Shown here: positions 1 to 5,455 of the stretch, piece after piece
Numbering within the stretch: position 1 is the stretch's first letter
How the letters are laid out: each line of letters opens with the position of its first letter
Assembly: GCA_012800465.1 (NCBI GenBank)
Contig: JAAZJI010000091.1
Location: 1 to 6,324, forward strand
DNA: 6,324 nt
Origin: Spirochaetales bacterium
GTDB lineage: Bacteria; Spirochaetota; Spirochaetia; Sphaerochaetales; Sphaerochaetaceae
Direction of reading: 5' to 3'
Position numbers and translations under genes: made by a program
The notes under the pieces: model-generated
Seen by the model: only the letters and a program-made list of their open reading frames with translations
Database searches by the model: none
Told to the model about the DNA's origin: nothing

Positions 1-275
1 CCGATGAGGGCGATCCGATCCCCTTTGACGAACCCCTGTTCAAGAAAATACAGGCTGACCGCATCGCTTTTGCGCTTCAATTCGCTATAGGTGAGCTCGC
101 TTCCCTCTTCTGAATGGATCCGAAGGGCGATCCGTTTGGGATGGCGGCTCGCGCCGCCTGCGACGACCCGATCCATCGTATACCTGTCGACGAGCTTCAT
201 CTTCAGCCCGTCGGACCGTTTCATCCGTCTGATCTTCTTCTTGCTGATGACCGGTTCTTTCTTCTTCTTTTTCAC
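1..275 (-). CDS. AMP-binding (acyl-CoA synthetase-like) ligase, N-terminal part, cut by the left edge
   Basis: Only the first 91 codons are in the window. From about residue 29 the protein reads like the N-terminus of the ANL adenylate-forming superfamily: a 'VDRYTMDRVVAGGASRHPKR' lead, then 'IALRI..' and 'LTYSELKRKSDAVSLYFLEQ' (the usual 'T-Y-x-E-L' helix), ending in 'GFVKGDRIALIG', the conserved 'G-x-x-K-G-D-R-V-A-L' turn. Family members activate a carboxylic acid with ATP and usually transfer it to CoA; the substrate cannot be told from this piece. The chosen start is GTG at 275, whose GTGA overlaps the TGA stop of the upstream hydrolase; a GGAG lies 7 nt ahead of it. With this start the protein opens with a very basic stretch (12 Lys/Arg in the first 20 residues, starting VKKKKKEP), which is not usual for the family. 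Later ATG codons (residues 18, 26, 34) are possible starts but have no clear ribosome site. It is the last visible gene of the arsC-like/MBL unit. Family call fairly sure; exact function open. Confidence 0.8.
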   Translation of the reverse strand, partial: MKKKKKEPVISKKKIRRMKRSDGLKMKLVDRYTMDRVVAGGASRHPKRIALRIHSEEGSELTYSELKRKSDAVSLYFLEQGFVKGDRIALI

Positions 276-1045
276 CTTGCTGCTCCAATTGTTCCGTACC
301 AGCGGTTCTTTTCACACACGACAAAGGGAGTTGAGACAAGACCTTTGGCCTGCTCTTCCAGAAGTCTATGATCATTGTTCATATCCGAGAGGTGGACGAA
401 ATAGAGTTCCTTTCCGGCAAACCCGCTCTCCTCGATGAATGTGAAGGCCTGGTCGTTGGAAAGGTGTCCCTTTCCGGAGCGGATCCGATTCTTCAAAAAC
501 CGGGGATAGGGGCCGGCTTCCAGCATCCCTTCATCGTAGTTCGCTTCCAGAAAGAGGACGCTTGCCTTTCCGGCGAGCTCTTTCTGCTCCTCGGTCGTCT
601 CGCCGAGATCCGTCAACAGCATCACCCGTTCGTCGGGGTGGTCGACATACCAGCCGACCGAGCCGGGGCTGTCGTGGCTGGTCTCGAACGCAAAGATTCT
701 CATCGCCCCCACCCGGACCACCTCCCCGACCTCGACTTCCACCACCTGGTTCGGGGGGATGCCGAGGGCGGTGAACTCGCCGGTATCGCGGGCGATCGCC
801 TTCGTATGGAGGTGGATCGGAATCTCCCGGTTTCGGGCCAGGATCCCCGCCCCTTTCACATGATCGGGGTGGAGATGGGTGACGAACAGGGCGTCGAGCT
901 CATCGACGGATGCGTCGAACCGGGCGAGCCGCCGCTTCAGCTCGATCAGGGAAAACCCTTGGTCGAGCAGGATCGAAGTCTCTCCATCGCTCATGTAGTA
1001 GGCGTTCCCGCTCGAGCCGCTGCCGAGAACCGCCCGCTTAAGCAT
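272..1045 (-). CDS. WalJ/YycJ-like metallo-beta-lactamase-fold hydrolase
   Basis: 257-residue MBL-fold protein, probably a cytoplasmic metal-dependent hydrolase. The N-terminus 'LGSGSSGNAYY' with 'SILLDQGFS' matches the WalJ/YycJ group. The metal motif THLHPDH lies at about 56-62 (His57, His59, Asp61, His62). Further likely ligands are His123 (TSHDSPG), Asp145 (LLTDLG) and His218 (FVHLSDMNND). The family blocks 'LEANYDEGMLEAGPYP' and 'GKGHLSNDQA' are present at about 166-200, so the active site looks intact. In Firmicutes the relative WalJ/YycJ sits beside the WalRK two-component system and has been linked to cell-wall and DNA-repair phenotypes; here no walRK is near, so I give no symbol. The start at 1045 (residue 12 of the longest frame) fits the family N-terminus and has a G-rich site about 7 nt upstream. 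It overlaps the end of the ArsC-family gene by 8 bp, and its own stop overlaps the next gene's GTG, so the three are surely cotranscribed. Confidence 0.88.
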   Translation of the reverse strand: MLKRAVLGSGSSGNAYYMSDGETSILLDQGFSLIELKRRLARFDASVDELDALFVTHLHPDHVKGAGILARNREIPIHLHTKAIARDTGEFTALGIPPNQVVEVEVGEVVRVGAMRIFAFETSHDSPGSVGWYVDHPDERVMLLTDLGETTEEQKELAGKASVLFLEANYDEGMLEAGPYPRFLKNRIRSGKGHLSNDQAFTFIEESGFAGKELYFVHLSDMNNDHRLLEEQAKGLVSTPFVVCEKNRWYGTIGAAR

Positions 1046-1379
1046 CCGAGGCCCCCCAGGCACGAAGGATCGCTTCATCGAATCCGAGGCGGGTCTTCCC
1101 GCGAAAGCGGATGATCGGGGTCTTATGGAGATCGGGATGCTCCCTCAGCTCTTCAAGCGGATCGTAGATCCGATACGCATACCCTTCCTTCCGGTAGGTC
1201 TTCGAGGCGGTGTCGATCAGCTCCTCCGCCCGGTAGGTGTCGAGAATCGAAGAAAGCTCTCCGAGGGAGAGCGGACGCTCGTTCAGGTCGACGAAGTGAT
1301 GAGCGATCCGAGCCTCCTTGCAGAAGCGGATCGCTTTTTTCGTCTCATTACATTGTTTTGTTCCAATAATTTGGATCAT
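1038..1379 (-). CDS. ArsC/Spx-family thioredoxin-fold protein (arsenate reductase-like)
   Basis: 113 residues, the normal length for the ArsC/Spx/YffB family. It opens with a beta strand and the redox loop 'IIGTKQCNETKKAIRF' (Cys10), then 'FVDLNERPLSLGELSSIL', and ends with the conserved 'TPIIRFRGKTRLGFDE' block that carries the cis-Pro region and the C-terminal 'x-x-G-F-D-E' motif. Cys10 is followed by Asn-Glu-Thr rather than a second cysteine, so it lacks the CxxC switch of classical Spx; Cys20 is the only other cysteine. This resembles the poorly characterised single-cysteine branch annotated as 'arsenate reductase family' or YffB-like, whose substrates are mostly unknown. No arsenic genes (arsB, arsR, acr3) are visible, so arsenate detoxification is doubtful. 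It starts 51 bp after the acyl-CoA synthetase stop, just behind a strong hairpin, and overlaps the MBL gene by 8 bp. The family call is firm; the biochemical role is not. Confidence 0.86.
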   Translation of the reverse strand: MIQIIGTKQCNETKKAIRFCKEARIAHHFVDLNERPLSLGELSSILDTYRAEELIDTASKTYRKEGYAYRIYDPLEELREHPDLHKTPIIRFRGKTRLGFDEAILRAWGASDA

Positions 1380-1384
1380 GCCAT

Positions 1385-1419
1385 GCCCCGCCTCGATGAG
1401 AGTGTATCGGAGGCGGGGC
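1385..1419 (-). promoter_or_regulatory. Strong hairpin over the ribosome site of the ArsC-family gene
   Basis: A 10-bp perfect GC-rich stem (1385-1394 with 1410-1419) is extended by GAT/ATC (1395-1397 with 1406-1408) after a one-base bulge, leaving an 8-nt loop. On the minus strand it begins 11 nt after the acyl-CoA synthetase stop and ends 5 nt before the ArsC-family ATG, so the only purine-rich sequence ahead of that ATG lies inside the stem. No U-run follows on the minus strand, so a standard intrinsic terminator is not supported there. It could lower translation or partly terminate or stabilise read-through RNA. A weak promoter match (TTGCAA at 1429-1424, 17-nt spacer, TACACT at 1406-1401) would place its -10 in the loop. 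The hairpin is certain as sequence; its role is inference. Confidence 0.5.
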
Positions 1420-1430
1420 TTAATTGCAAT

Positions 1431-3350
1431 TCAACCGGCGAAGAGTTCTTCGATCTCCTCTTCATACATCCGGTCGATCTCGAACCGCTTCAGCTCCTGC
1501 TTCGCCGAAAGCTCCTTCCCCACTTCGAAGCTCTTGGACAGAAGGGTGAAGCGGGTGATCTGCTCAAAGGGCTTGAAGCCGCTTTTCGTGCTGACCATCT
1601 CCCCGATCGTCCGACCGATCAGGTCCTTCACTTCGCCGAGGTGGGTCATCGTCTCCTCGAGGTACGGGATGTTCTTCTCTTTCAGGTATTCGGCGACCCG
1701 GGCCTTGTTCAGCACGATCAGCGCACCGAGATGTTTCCGATCCTGTCCGAGCACCACCGCCTGCTCGATGTACTCGCTTTCCGCAAGCCTCGCCTCGATC
1801 GGCATCGGCTCCAGGTTCTCTCCCCCCGACAGGACGATCGTGTCCTTCGCCCGGCCGACGATCGCGAACTCCCCGTGATGGGTCCACATCGCAAGGTCGC
1901 CCGTGTTCAGCCAGCCGTCCGCCGAAAGGACCGTCTTGGTGAGTTCGGGTCGCTTGAAATACCCGCTCATCACCTGAGGTCCGCGGACGTACAGCACCCC
2001 CTTCTTGCCGGGAGGCACGGTTCGACCTTCCGCATCGAGGATTCTGAGCTCCGTTCCCGGCAAGCCGGTCATCGTACGCTTGATGCTTTTTTGAAGCGGT
2101 CGGATCGAAATCACCGGAGCACTCTCGGTGAGGCCATACCCGTCGACGAGCTTGACGCCGATCGAATCAAAGAAGAAATCGACGCTTTCGCTCAGGGAAC
2201 CGCCGCCGCTGACGCCGGCGATGAAGCTTGTCCCGAGCTTCGCCCGGATCTTCGAGAACACAAGGGCGTTTCCGAGCCGATAGAGGGGATGGAGCAGCAG
2301 AGTGGGAAGAATCGAGCGGCTGATGTCGATGAAGCGATTCCGCTTCTTGAACGTCGCCACCCTGCCAAGGAGCAGATCGCGATTCTTCGCATACGTTGCG
2401 GCAACACCGGTAAAGAAGAAAAAGAGAGCCGCTTTGATCCCACCGGTCTTCTTCATCGAGGTGTACACTCCGCTGCGGACCGCCTCCCAGATGCGGGGGA
2501 CCGAACCCATCCAATGGGGGTTCACGACAGCCAGGTCGTTGAGCAGGACCGGACCGAGGGGTTTGGAGTACGCGATCGTCGAAGCGTTGGCGATGATGAC
2601 GTACTGGAGGATCCGCTCGAAGGAGTGCCAGATCGGCAGGACGCTGAGCCAGCGCTGTTCCGGTTCCAGTCCCTTGATCAGCTTCGGGACGGCTTCCAGC
2701 TGATAGGCGAAGTTCCGATGGCTCAGCATGACGCCCTTGGGCTCGCCGGTCGTTCCGCTGGTGAAGATGATCGTGGCGGTCTCTTCGGCATCGCCGGAAG
2801 CGATCGCCTCCCGGATCGCTTCGCGTCGTCCGGGATCCTGAAGAAGAAGCCTGCCTTCCGCGACCAGTTCGCTGTACAGAAGCACGGTGACATCGCTTTC
2901 GATTGAAAGATCCCGGATCTGCTCGTTCGTCGTCTTGTGGTCGAGCACCACGATGGTGGCAAGATGAGGCAGCCGGTCCAGCAGCGATGCGACCTTCTTC
3001 AGCTGGGCGATGTTCTCGACGAAGCAGAACTCCGCTTCCGTGATGCCGAGGATGAACTCCACTTCGTGGCTCATCGCGTCCTGGCCGCGGGGGACGTCGG
3101 CGGCCCCGAGGGAAAGAATCGCCAGATCGCTTGCCAGCCACTCCTTGCGGTTGTCGCTGATCAGGCCGACCCGGTCGCCGCGTTTGACTCCATGCAAAGA
3201 AAGGGAAGCCGCCAGGGCGTAGACTTCCTCATGGAGCTGACGATAGGTGACCGGTTGGAACACCCCCTTCTCGTCCTTGCCGAGCTGTGCGGCGACGGAT
3301 GGGTATTTTTCTACGATGGTTTCAAATAGTTGGGGAATTGTCTGATACAT
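1431..3350 (-). CDS. Long-chain acyl-CoA synthetase (AMP-forming, FadD/FAA type)
   Basis: 639 residues, the usual length for bacterial and eukaryote-like long-chain fatty acyl-CoA ligases. It activates fatty acids with ATP and CoA via an acyl-adenylate, for import, phospholipid synthesis or recycling; likely cytosolic or peripheral to the membrane. Motifs in order: 'KRGDRVGLISDNRKEW' at about 56-71; 'ADVPRG' at 84-89; the P-loop TSGTTGEPKG at 197-206; a hydrophobic 'ALFFFF' segment near 308; 'DGYGLTES' at 403-410; 'GWLNTGD' at 479-485; and 'GRAKDTIVLSGGENLEP' at 499-515, the hinge and FACS signature. All core residues are present, so it should be active. The C-terminal lysine region reads ELSAKQELKR. 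The start is ATG at 3350, preceded by GGAGG with 5 nt spacing; the longer frame begins at a TTG that lies across this ribosome site. A good promoter lies just upstream (3408-3380). Downstream, after a hairpin, comes the ArsC/MBL/ligase unit, which may be read through from this gene. The exact chain-length preference is unknown. Confidence 0.93.
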   Translation of the reverse strand: MYQTIPQLFETIVEKYPSVAAQLGKDEKGVFQPVTYRQLHEEVYALAASLSLHGVKRGDRVGLISDNRKEWLASDLAILSLGAADVPRGQDAMSHEVEFILGITEAEFCFVENIAQLKKVASLLDRLPHLATIVVLDHKTTNEQIRDLSIESDVTVLLYSELVAEGRLLLQDPGRREAIREAIASGDAEETATIIFTSGTTGEPKGVMLSHRNFAYQLEAVPKLIKGLEPEQRWLSVLPIWHSFERILQYVIIANASTIAYSKPLGPVLLNDLAVVNPHWMGSVPRIWEAVRSGVYTSMKKTGGIKAALFFFFTGVAATYAKNRDLLLGRVATFKKRNRFIDISRSILPTLLLHPLYRLGNALVFSKIRAKLGTSFIAGVSGGGSLSESVDFFFDSIGVKLVDGYGLTESAPVISIRPLQKSIKRTMTGLPGTELRILDAEGRTVPPGKKGVLYVRGPQVMSGYFKRPELTKTVLSADGWLNTGDLAMWTHHGEFAIVGRAKDTIVLSGGENLEPMPIEARLAESEYIEQAVVLGQDRKHLGALIVLNKARVAEYLKEKNIPYLEETMTHLGEVKDLIGRTIGEMVSTKSGFKPFEQITRFTLLSKSFEVGKELSAKQELKRFEIDRMYEEEIEELFAG

Positions 3351-3379
3351 AAGACCCTCCAAGGGCTGATTCTGATATC

Positions 3380-3408
3380 TATATATACATTATTACAAAA
3401 AGTGTCAA
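3380..3408 (-). promoter_or_regulatory. Sigma-70-type promoter for the acyl-CoA synthetase
   Basis: On the minus strand, TTGACA (3408-3403) is followed by a 17-nt spacer and TATATA (3385-3380). This is a perfect -35 and a near-consensus -10 at ideal distance in an AT-rich intergenic stretch. Transcription would start near 3373 and give a leader of about 20 nt holding the GGAGGG ribosome site (3360-3355). Strength is inferred from consensus match only. Confidence 0.75.
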
Positions 3409-3417
3409 TCTGTATAT
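3383..3417. repeat. Short inverted repeat bracketing the acyl-CoA synthetase promoter
   Basis: ATATACA at 3383-3389 and TGTATAT at 3411-3417 are perfect 7-bp inverted arms about 28 bp centre to centre. The left arm overlaps the -10 of the minus-strand promoter and the right arm lies just upstream of its -35. This could be a paired operator, but 7-bp AT-rich arms also occur by chance here. Confidence 0.25.
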
Positions 3418-3429
3418 TCCTGCTTCTCA

Positions 3430-3459
3430 TTGACTTGTTTCACCCAAACGCTTCATAAT
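3430..3459 (+). promoter_or_regulatory. Probable promoter for asnS
   Basis: TTGACT at 3430-3435, an 18-nt spacer and CATAAT at 3454-3459 match the sigma-70 consensus at 5 of 6 bases each. Start of transcription would be near 3466, giving a leader under 20 nt that contains the GAGAGGA ribosome site at 3471-3477. There is no room for a T-box leader. It points away from the minus-strand promoter about 20 bp to its left. Confidence 0.55.
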
Positions 3460-3483
3460 GGCGCAAAGTCGAGAGGAAGCGAT

Positions 3484-4872
3484 ATGAAAGAACGAATCGT
3501 CGATGTACTGAAAAAAGCCCCTTCGGATGAACCGATCACGATCGAAGGATGGGTCCGGACGAAACGGGACTCCAAAAACGTGTGTTTTCTGGAAGTGAAT
3601 GACGGCTCTTCCTTAAAGGGCATCCAGATCGTGTTCGACAAGAACACCTTTTCCGACCTTTCCACTCTCAACGACGTTACCACCGGAAGCGCGGTCATCT
3701 GCGAGGGAACGCTCGTGGAAAGCGGGGGCGGAGGCCAGAGCGTCGAACTGGCGGCAAGCGCCCTCACCCTGGTGGGGGAATGCCCGACGGACACCTATCC
3801 ACTTCAGAAGAAGCGGCACACCTTGGAATACCTGAGGGAGATCGCCCACCTGAGGATCCGGACCAACACGTTCGGGGCGGTGGCCCGGGTGCGGAACACC
3901 CTCGCTTGGGCTACGCACAAGTTCTTTCAGGATAAAAACTTCGTATATGTCAACACCCCGATCATCTCCTCCAGCGACGCCGAAGGCGCCGGCGAGATGT
4001 TCCGCGTCACCACGCTGGATCTGCTGAACGTGCCGAAGACCGAGGACGGCCGGGTCGACTATACCAAGGACTTCTTCGGAAAACAGACCTTCCTGACTGT
4101 CAGCGGTCAGCTCGAAGGGGAGACCTACGCCTTGGCCTTGAAGAACATCTATACCTTCGGCCCCACCTTCCGGGCGGAGAACTCCAACACGAAGCGCCAC
4201 CTCTCCGAGTTCTGGATGATCGAGCCGGAGATGGCGTTCTGCGACATCCATGGAAACATGGCGCTTGCCGAAGAGTACGTGAAATACCTCTTCGGTGAGG
4301 TGCTTGAGAAGAACGAGGAGGACATGGCGTTCTTCAGCAAGCATTACGAGGCGGAGATGGGTTCCACCCTTCAGAAGATCATCGAGACTCCGTTCATCCG
4401 GCTGACCTACACCGATGCGGTCAAGGAGCTGGCGAAGAAGAACGACGCCTTCGAGTTTCCCGTCTCCTGGGGAACGGATCTGCAGAGCGAGCATGAGAAA
4501 TACCTCACCGAGGTCGTCTTCAACTCTCCGGTGATCGTCACCGACTACCCGAAGGAGATCAAGGCGTTCTACATGAAGCTGAACGATGATGAGAAGACGG
4601 TCCGGGGCATGGACGTCCTCGTCCCCCGCCTGGGAGAGATCATCGGCGGCAGCGAGCGTGAAGCGAACCTGGAGATCCTGGAAAGCCGGATGAGGGCCTT
4701 GAAGCTCGATCCTGAAGACTACTGGTGGTATCTGGATCTTAGGCGCTTCGGTTCGGTTCCCCACTCCGGATTCGGCCTGGGCTTCGAGCGGGCGGTCCAA
4801 TACGTCACCGGAATGGGAAACATCCGGGACGTCATCCCCTACCCGCGCTCCCCCAGATCCGCCGACTTCTGA
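3484..4872 (+). CDS. asnS: Asparaginyl-tRNA synthetase
   Basis: 462 residues, the same size class as E. coli AsnS (466). It is a class IIb aminoacyl-tRNA synthetase that charges tRNA-Asn with asparagine in the cytosol. An N-terminal OB-fold anticodon domain carries '[12 protein letters not shown]' at about 22-32. The catalytic core has 'SGQLEGE' near 207, motif 2 '[15 protein letters not shown]' from 229 followed by 'WMIEPEMAF', 'GGSERE' at 388-393, '[16 protein letters not shown]' near 413-428 and motif 3 '[10 protein letters not shown]' at 429-438, ending in '[10 protein letters not shown]'. The '[10 protein letters not shown]' and the C-terminal 'P-[FY]-P-R-[ST]-P' are typical of AsnRS rather than AspRS. 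The start is ATG at 3484, with AGGA 6 nt upstream; the frame is open back to an ATG at 3430 that overlaps the promoter and is not used. The gene stands alone on the plus strand; its stop is 3 bp from the stop of the convergent LuxR-type gene. Its presence suggests direct Asn-tRNA charging rather than sole reliance on the amidotransferase route. Confidence 0.97.
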   Translation: MKERIVDVLKKAPSDEPITIEGWVRTKRDSKNVCFLEVNDGSSLKGIQIVFDKNTFSDLSTLNDVTTGSAVICEGTLVESGGGGQSVELAASALTLVGECPTDTYPLQKKRHTLEYLREIAHLRIRTNTFGAVARVRNTLAWATHKFFQDKNFVYVNTPIISSSDAEGAGEMFRVTTLDLLNVPKTEDGRVDYTKDFFGKQTFLTVSGQLEGETYALALKNIYTFGPTFRAENSNTKRHLSEFWMIEPEMAFCDIHGNMALAEEYVKYLFGEVLEKNEEDMAFFSKHYEAEMGSTLQKIIETPFIRLTYTDAVKELAKKNDAFEFPVSWGTDLQSEHEKYLTEVVFNSPVIVTDYPKEIKAFYMKLNDDEKTVRGMDVLVPRLGEIIGGSEREANLEILESRMRALKLDPEDYWWYLDLRRFGSVPHSGFGLGFERAVQYVTGMGNIRDVIPYPRSPRSADF

Positions 4873-4875
4873 TTC

Positions 4876-5427
4876 CTACAGCTGGCGGACCATCGCCCAG
4901 ATCAACAGCCGGCTCAGGGAGTTCGTTCCGCTTTTGCTGTAGAGGCTCTTCTTGTACGTGGTGACGGTCGCCCTCGCGATACCGAGGGTCTTGGCGATCT
5001 CGGATGTCGCCTGGCCGCTGAGAATCAGGGAAAGAACCTGCCGTTCCCGTTTGGTGAGGTGAATCGGATCATGCACCTCCATCACTCCGTCGGCGGGCTG
5101 CAGGAGCCTTGCGATCGCCGAACGGATCTTGGCGGGATTGGCGTTCAGCGATACCGAAGCGCATCGCCAATCATGGAGGTAGGTGAAGACTTGAGCCAGG
5201 TTCGGCGGGGCGAAGATCAGAAGCCGATGATCCTTGGTGAGATTTTTCATCCTCAGCGCGCCGGGCAGGTCCCGGCACAGACAGGCCAGCAGGTCGGCAT
5301 CGCTGTCGAAGCGCTCGTCATCGACCGGGCAGAGGGAGCATTCAAGTTCGGAAAGCGCATTCGTCCGACTCAGCAGGAGCTCCCGTTCCAGGGTGTTGCG
5401 GTAGAGTAATCCGATAGAATGTTTCAT
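4876..5427 (-). CDS. LuxR-type transcriptional regulator with degenerate receiver-like N-terminus
   Basis: 183 residues. The C-terminal third (about 124-175) is a LuxR/GerE helix-turn-helix: 'LTKRERQVLSLILSGQATSE' then 'IAKTLGIARATVTTYKKSLY' and 'SKSGTNSLSRLLIWA', so it should bind DNA, usually as a dimer. The N-terminal part (1-115) resembles a collapsed response-regulator receiver: 'SIGLLYRNTLERELL' sits where a receiver has its first strand and acidic pair but shows Tyr-Arg-Asn, and 'CASVSLNANPAKIRSAIARL' resembles the last strand and helix of a receiver without the switch lysine. No phospho-acceptor Asp is evident, so phosphorylation control is unlikely; another signal or constitutive binding is inferred. 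It holds five cysteines (about 30, 33, 49, 51, 89). It lies 19 bp downstream of the DUF188 gene and is probably cotranscribed with it. The ATG at 5427 follows TAAGGGG by only 2 nt, an awkwardly close ribosome site; GTG at 5430 would be closer still. Target genes are unknown. Confidence 0.86.
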   Translation of the reverse strand: MKHSIGLLYRNTLERELLLSRTNALSELECSLCPVDDERFDSDADLLACLCRDLPGALRMKNLTKDHRLLIFAPPNLAQVFTYLHDWRCASVSLNANPAKIRSAIARLLQPADGVMEVHDPIHLTKRERQVLSLILSGQATSEIAKTLGIARATVTTYKKSLYSKSGTNSLSRLLIWAMVRQL

Positions 5428-5429
5428 CA

Positions 5430-5455
5430 CCCCTTAAGGGGCGGACCTACCCCTT
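5430..5455 (-). promoter_or_regulatory. Palindrome and alternative hairpin at the LuxR-type start
   Basis: CCCCTTAAGGGG at 5430-5441 is a perfect 12-bp palindrome abutting the LuxR-type start codon. A further CCCCTT at 5450-5455 (end of the DUF188 gene) can pair with AAGGGG at 5436-5441 across an 8-nt spacer. On the minus-strand RNA the order is AAGGGG, CCCCTT, AAGGGG, so the middle segment can pair with either flank; the last AAGGGG is also the likely Shine-Dalgarno sequence. This could tie translation of the regulator to that of the upstream gene, or be a DNA operator. Sequence certain, role inferred. Confidence 0.4.

Noticed and set aside
1046..1078. Extended MBL start at 1078 (11 extra residues)
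   Set aside because: It would overlap the ArsC-family gene by 41 bp, and the family N-terminus begins at the ATG at 1045.
368..1114. Plus-strand open frame of 248 codons opposite the MBL gene
   Set aside because: The minus-strand frame carries the complete MBL motif set; this frame has no recognisable family pattern.
1385..1419. The hairpin as an intrinsic terminator of the acyl-CoA synthetase transcript
   Set aside because: The stem is strong, but on the minus strand it is followed by GCATGGCATG with no U-run, so a standard terminator is not supported; only partial or factor-aided termination remains possible.
1125..2906. Plus-strand open frame of 593 codons opposite the acyl-CoA synthetase and ArsC-family genes
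   Set aside because: It lies antisense to genes with full conserved motifs, shows no recognisable domain, has no ribosome site, and is explained by GC-rich codon bias that removes stops from the opposite frame.
3430..3483. Extended asnS start at 3430 (18 extra residues)
   Set aside because: The extension overlaps the probable promoter, has no ribosome site, and does not look like AsnRS; ATG at 3484 has AGGA at good spacing and gives the family length.
3460..3483. T-box leader upstream of asnS
   Set aside because: The gap to the probable promoter is under 30 nt, far too short for a T-box, and no specifier stem or T-box sequence is visible.
3613..4800. Minus-strand open frame of 395 codons opposite asnS
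   Set aside because: It is a shadow of asnS: no domain, low-complexity Leu/Glu/Arg/Val composition, and no start signals.
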